In this document: one piece after another, positions 62,051 through 64,000 of the stretch
Layout of the letters: each line of letters opens with the position of its first letter
Numbering within the stretch: the first letter of the stretch is position 1
Source: Labrenzia sp. R4_2
Lineage (GTDB): Bacteria; Pseudomonadota; Alphaproteobacteria; Rhizobiales; Stappiaceae
Direction of reading: 5' to 3'
NCBI RefSeq assembly: GCF_017743865.1
Contig: NZ_JAGHRJ010000002.1
Span: forward strand, 744,001 to 808,000
DNA length: 64,000 nt
Notes under the pieces: generated by a model
Told to the model about the DNA's origin: nothing
What the model saw: only the letters and a program-made list of their open reading frames with translations
Database searches by the model: none
Program-made: the position numbers and the translations under genes

Positions 62051-62353
62051 GGGAGGTCTCACTTCGGTTATCTCGTCAAACCCGAAACACAACAATCAAA
62101 AATTATTGCGAAACGATAATTTTAAAAATCACAACGATGATTATTTTGTCAACTGCAATGTTTTGAGTTTGCGTTTTTTTTCAAAATGGACTAGAGGCTC
62201 TTTTCGTCAAAGGGCAGCACTCACCCGCGTACCAAGATCTTCCCTTGAGGATGAACGCGCGCTGAACGCACTGGCCCAAAGGCTCTGAGTTCGTAGAACG
62301 AATTGATTTATCAAAGTGTATTGGCCTTTTCCCAATCAAGGCCGGAGGAAATC
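62051..62353. other. Divergent AT-rich intergenic region
   Basis: Between the barrel gene and the DUF2975 genes. It has an AT-rich core (62080-62180) and a minus-strand TTGACA (plus 62148-62153) without a convincing -10. A plus-strand ORF here (62031-62288) looks like chance. Confidence 0.5.
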
Positions 62354-62935
62354 ATGACAGAGATGGAATGGTCCGAACGCGAAAAACGACTTACACGGAT
62401 CAGGCGGGTATCTGCGTTCATGAAATGGATGGTCAGCGGAATTCTGGTCCTGATCTTGATTTTCGGCCTTATCGTGATTGTCGGGATTTCTCTGCCGAAC
62501 GAACTGATGATCGCACCTGACGAAACCATTGATTTCGCCGACATTGAACGTCCACTTGGCGAGATCCCTCAAATCCAGCGCTTCGGCTTGTCGATTGTAT
62601 CCGGAATCGCATTTGTGCTTTTGATGCTGGCCGGCTGGAACATTCGCCAGGTTTTCAAGCGGTTCCAAAGCATGGAGTTTTTCTCGCCCCAAACGCTCGC
62701 CAGTGTCATTTCCTTTGGGGTCTGGCTCATCGCCTTTGCAACTTTTGACCTGATCAGCGATCCAGTTGGTTCTGTGCTTTTGACGTATGATTTTCCACCC
62801 GGCGAACGGTCAATTGATGTGACCCTGGATGGGGGAGAACTGTTCTTCTTTGTTCTTGGGGCCCTGATGCTGCTTTTTGGCTGGATCTTGCGGGAAGCAG
62901 CGCTCATCGCGGATGAAAACCGCCAATTTATCTGA
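62354..62935 (+). CDS. DUF2975 family membrane protein, copy 1
   Basis: A 193-residue protein with four membrane helices (MVSGILVLILIFGLIVIVGI, GLSIVSGIAFVLLMLAGWNI, TLASVISFGVWLIAFATFDLI, LFFFVLGALMLLFGWILREA). FKRFQSMEFFSPQTLASV and LREAALIADENRQF fit DUF2975. The start at ATG 62354 follows GGAGG. It has a close paralogue downstream. Confidence 0.85.
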   Translation: MTEMEWSEREKRLTRIRRVSAFMKWMVSGILVLILIFGLIVIVGISLPNELMIAPDETIDFADIERPLGEIPQIQRFGLSIVSGIAFVLLMLAGWNIRQVFKRFQSMEFFSPQTLASVISFGVWLIAFATFDLISDPVGSVLLTYDFPPGERSIDVTLDGGELFFFVLGALMLLFGWILREAALIADENRQFI

Positions 62936-62954
62936 TTTGGGCCGAGGGATAAAA

Positions 62955-63536
62955 ATGGTCGACGCATCCATCAACGAACAGAGCAAACGCCTGAAGCGCA
63001 TTCGTATTGTGGCAAGACTGGTCAAGTGGATCGCAACCCTCTCCCTATTAATCACCTTGACGGTCGGGATCGGCCTGACCTTTGTGTTCCTTTTTCCTCA
63101 AGGGCCAGCGTGGAGCGTCGACGAAACAATCTGGGTTGGCGAAGGCGAAAGAGCGCTTGCGGCCATCCCAATTGAGCAACGGTTTATCCTGGCAGTGCTG
63201 CTGGTGGTCAACTTTGTGCTTGCTCTTGGAATCATTTGGGCGCTGCGATCAGTATGCCGGCATTTTGAATCTGGGGACTACTTTTCCCCGCAGGCTTTGG
63301 AAAATGTCTTTTCGCTCGGCGCATGGATGATTTCATTTGCGGTATTTGATATTGCCAGTGATCCGGTCGGGATCATGGTCGCGACACTTGATTATCCGGA
63401 AGTGGAGAGAGTCATTGACGTTTCCCTCGATGGCGGCGAAATTTTCACAATGATTCTTGGGGCGCTTATGTTGTTGTTTGGATGGATCTTTCGTGAGGCG
63501 GCCCTGCTTGCGGAAGAAAACCGGCAAATCGTCTAG
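62955..63536 (+). CDS. DUF2975 family membrane protein, copy 2
   Basis: A 193-residue paralogue of the preceding gene with the same four-helix plan and shared motifs (FDIASDPVG, VIDVSLDGGE, ILGALMLLFGWIFREAALLAEENRQ). The start ATG 62955 has GAGGGAT. It is followed after 24 bases by the XRE regulator gene; DUF2975 proteins are commonly paired with such a small regulator, which probably controls them. Confidence 0.86.
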   Translation: MVDASINEQSKRLKRIRIVARLVKWIATLSLLITLTVGIGLTFVFLFPQGPAWSVDETIWVGEGERALAAIPIEQRFILAVLLVVNFVLALGIIWALRSVCRHFESGDYFSPQALENVFSLGAWMISFAVFDIASDPVGIMVATLDYPEVERVIDVSLDGGEIFTMILGALMLLFGWIFREAALLAEENRQIV

Positions 63537-63560
63537 CATCAACGCATCAGGGTCTCGAAT

Positions 63561-63776
63561 ATGCCGATCATTATCGAACTGGATGTGATGCTCGCCCGCC
63601 GAAAGATGCGGTCAAAAGAGCTTGCCGAACGGATCGGCATCACCGAGCAGAATGTGTCCCTACTCAAGTCCGGAAAGGTGAAGGGCGTCCGCTTCGAAAC
63701 TTTGGAAAAGATCTGCGAAGTTCTGGACTGTCAGCCGGGCGACATTCTGATCTACCAAGCGCCAGAAGATCCATAA
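63561..63776 (+). CDS. XRE family (YozG-like) transcriptional regulator
   Basis: A 71-residue single-domain Cro/C1-type helix-turn-helix protein: LDVMLARRKMRSKELAERIGITEQNVSLLKSGKVKGVRFETLEKICEVLDCQPGDILIY. The small regulators paired with DUF2975 are of this YozG type. It is the last gene of the three-gene unit. Confidence 0.92.
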   Translation: MPIIIELDVMLARRKMRSKELAERIGITEQNVSLLKSGKVKGVRFETLEKICEVLDCQPGDILIYQAPEDP

Positions 63777-63801
63777 CCCGTCAAATTTTCTTCAAATACA
63801 T

Positions 63802-63831
63802 ATGAAATTGCGGGGATTACTGTAATTTCAT
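63802..63831. promoter_or_regulatory. Inverted repeat upstream of truncated gene
   Basis: ATGAAATT and AATTTCAT form a perfect 8-bp inverted repeat with a 14-base spacer, in an AT-rich interval 67 bp before the gene at 63898. It could be an operator. Confidence 0.4.
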
Positions 63832-63897
63832 CGCAAATTTTGACAATTAAAACGCTCCGGGATTATTGCGCATCATATCCTTTGGAGCCCATTTCTT

Positions 63898-64000
63898 ATG
63901 TATGCACCGTCAGTTACAGACAATACTGGAATACGGCTGGCACCGGCCTCCCGAACACGGTTGAGGCACGGAAAACTCCTCACAGTCGACAAAACCGACA
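63898..64000 (+). CDS. 5' end of an unidentified gene, truncated by window edge
   Basis: A frame open to the right edge starts at ATG 63898 behind a GGAG at 63884. Only 34 residues are visible (YAPSVTDNTGIRLAPASRTR, then basic residues), too short to identify. No signal peptide is seen. Confidence 0.5.
   Translation, partial: MYAPSVTDNTGIRLAPASRTRLRHGKLLTVDKTD

Noticed and set aside
62031-62288. An 85-codon plus-strand ORF upstream of DUF2975
   Set aside because: Lies in the AT-rich promoter region, overlaps the barrel gene start, and its composition is not protein-like; no ribosome site.
1-64000. CRISPR array, prophage or integron
   Set aside because: No regularly spaced repeats, phage structural genes or integrase were seen; the only mobile element is the IS1595-type one.

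Overview
The window looks like chromosomal DNA from a marine-type alphaproteobacterium, most likely a Hyphomicrobiales/Stappiaceae organism of the Roseibium (Labrenzia) kind. The pointers are a MucR/Ros zinc-finger regulator, the alphaproteobacterial families DUF2336, DUF1491, DUF6456 and DUF5330, a seven-gene Mrp antiporter, a TRAP transporter and many periplasmic binding proteins. The genus is an inference from gene content. No rRNA, tRNA or CRISPR array was found.

Layout. 1-10 kb: the 3' end of a CoxE-like vWA gene, lrgAB, an L,D-transpeptidase, YceI, an orphan LivJ-type binding protein, a RutF-like flavin reductase, a P1-family peptidase, DUF3833, an MltF-like lytic transglycosylase, and a divergent NAD(P)H oxidoreductase/TetR pair with two identical operators. 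10-21 kb: YcgN, a class A penicillin-binding protein operon with DUF1214 and DUF1254 partners, a lipoprotein behind a small conserved ORF, DUF2336, DUF1491, a peptidoglycan-binding protein with a kinase-less membrane/PAS protein, DUF5330, a run of hairpins, sufE, and a DnaA-domain-IV-like/DUF6456 operon.

21.86-24.83 kb holds the clearest accessory element: a complete IS1595-family element with 23-bp perfect terminal inverted repeats and an 8-bp target duplication. Besides the transposase it carries four passenger ORFs: a conserved hypothetical overlapping a PIN-domain protein, a 52-residue ORF ending in a terminator, and an opposing small protein that resembles the VapD/Cas2-like fold. The inverted repeats carry -35 boxes pointing inward, so each end appears to drive the genes inside it.

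25-32 kb: mucR and the mrpABCDEFG Na+/H+ antiporter operon. 32-43.5 kb: a PAS-GGDEF protein with a degenerate active site preceded by a 13-bp direct repeat, msrB, several orphan binding proteins, an MFS transporter, oligopeptidase B, and a very acidic orphan protein. 43.5-56 kb: small secreted proteins, a LysR gene divergent from an ABM/DUF2798/RidA operon, GNAT, two c-type cytochromes, sodB, a membrane protein, a secreted nuclease, a tandem pair of related periplasmic proteins, an MFS transporter and a branched-chain aminotransferase. 56-64 kb: VOC, a haloacid dehalogenase, a DctPQM TRAP operon whose small permease carries an unusual N-terminal TM2-like/coiled-coil extension, an Omp25/31-like barrel, two tandem DUF2975 proteins with an XRE regulator, and the 5' end of an unidentified gene.
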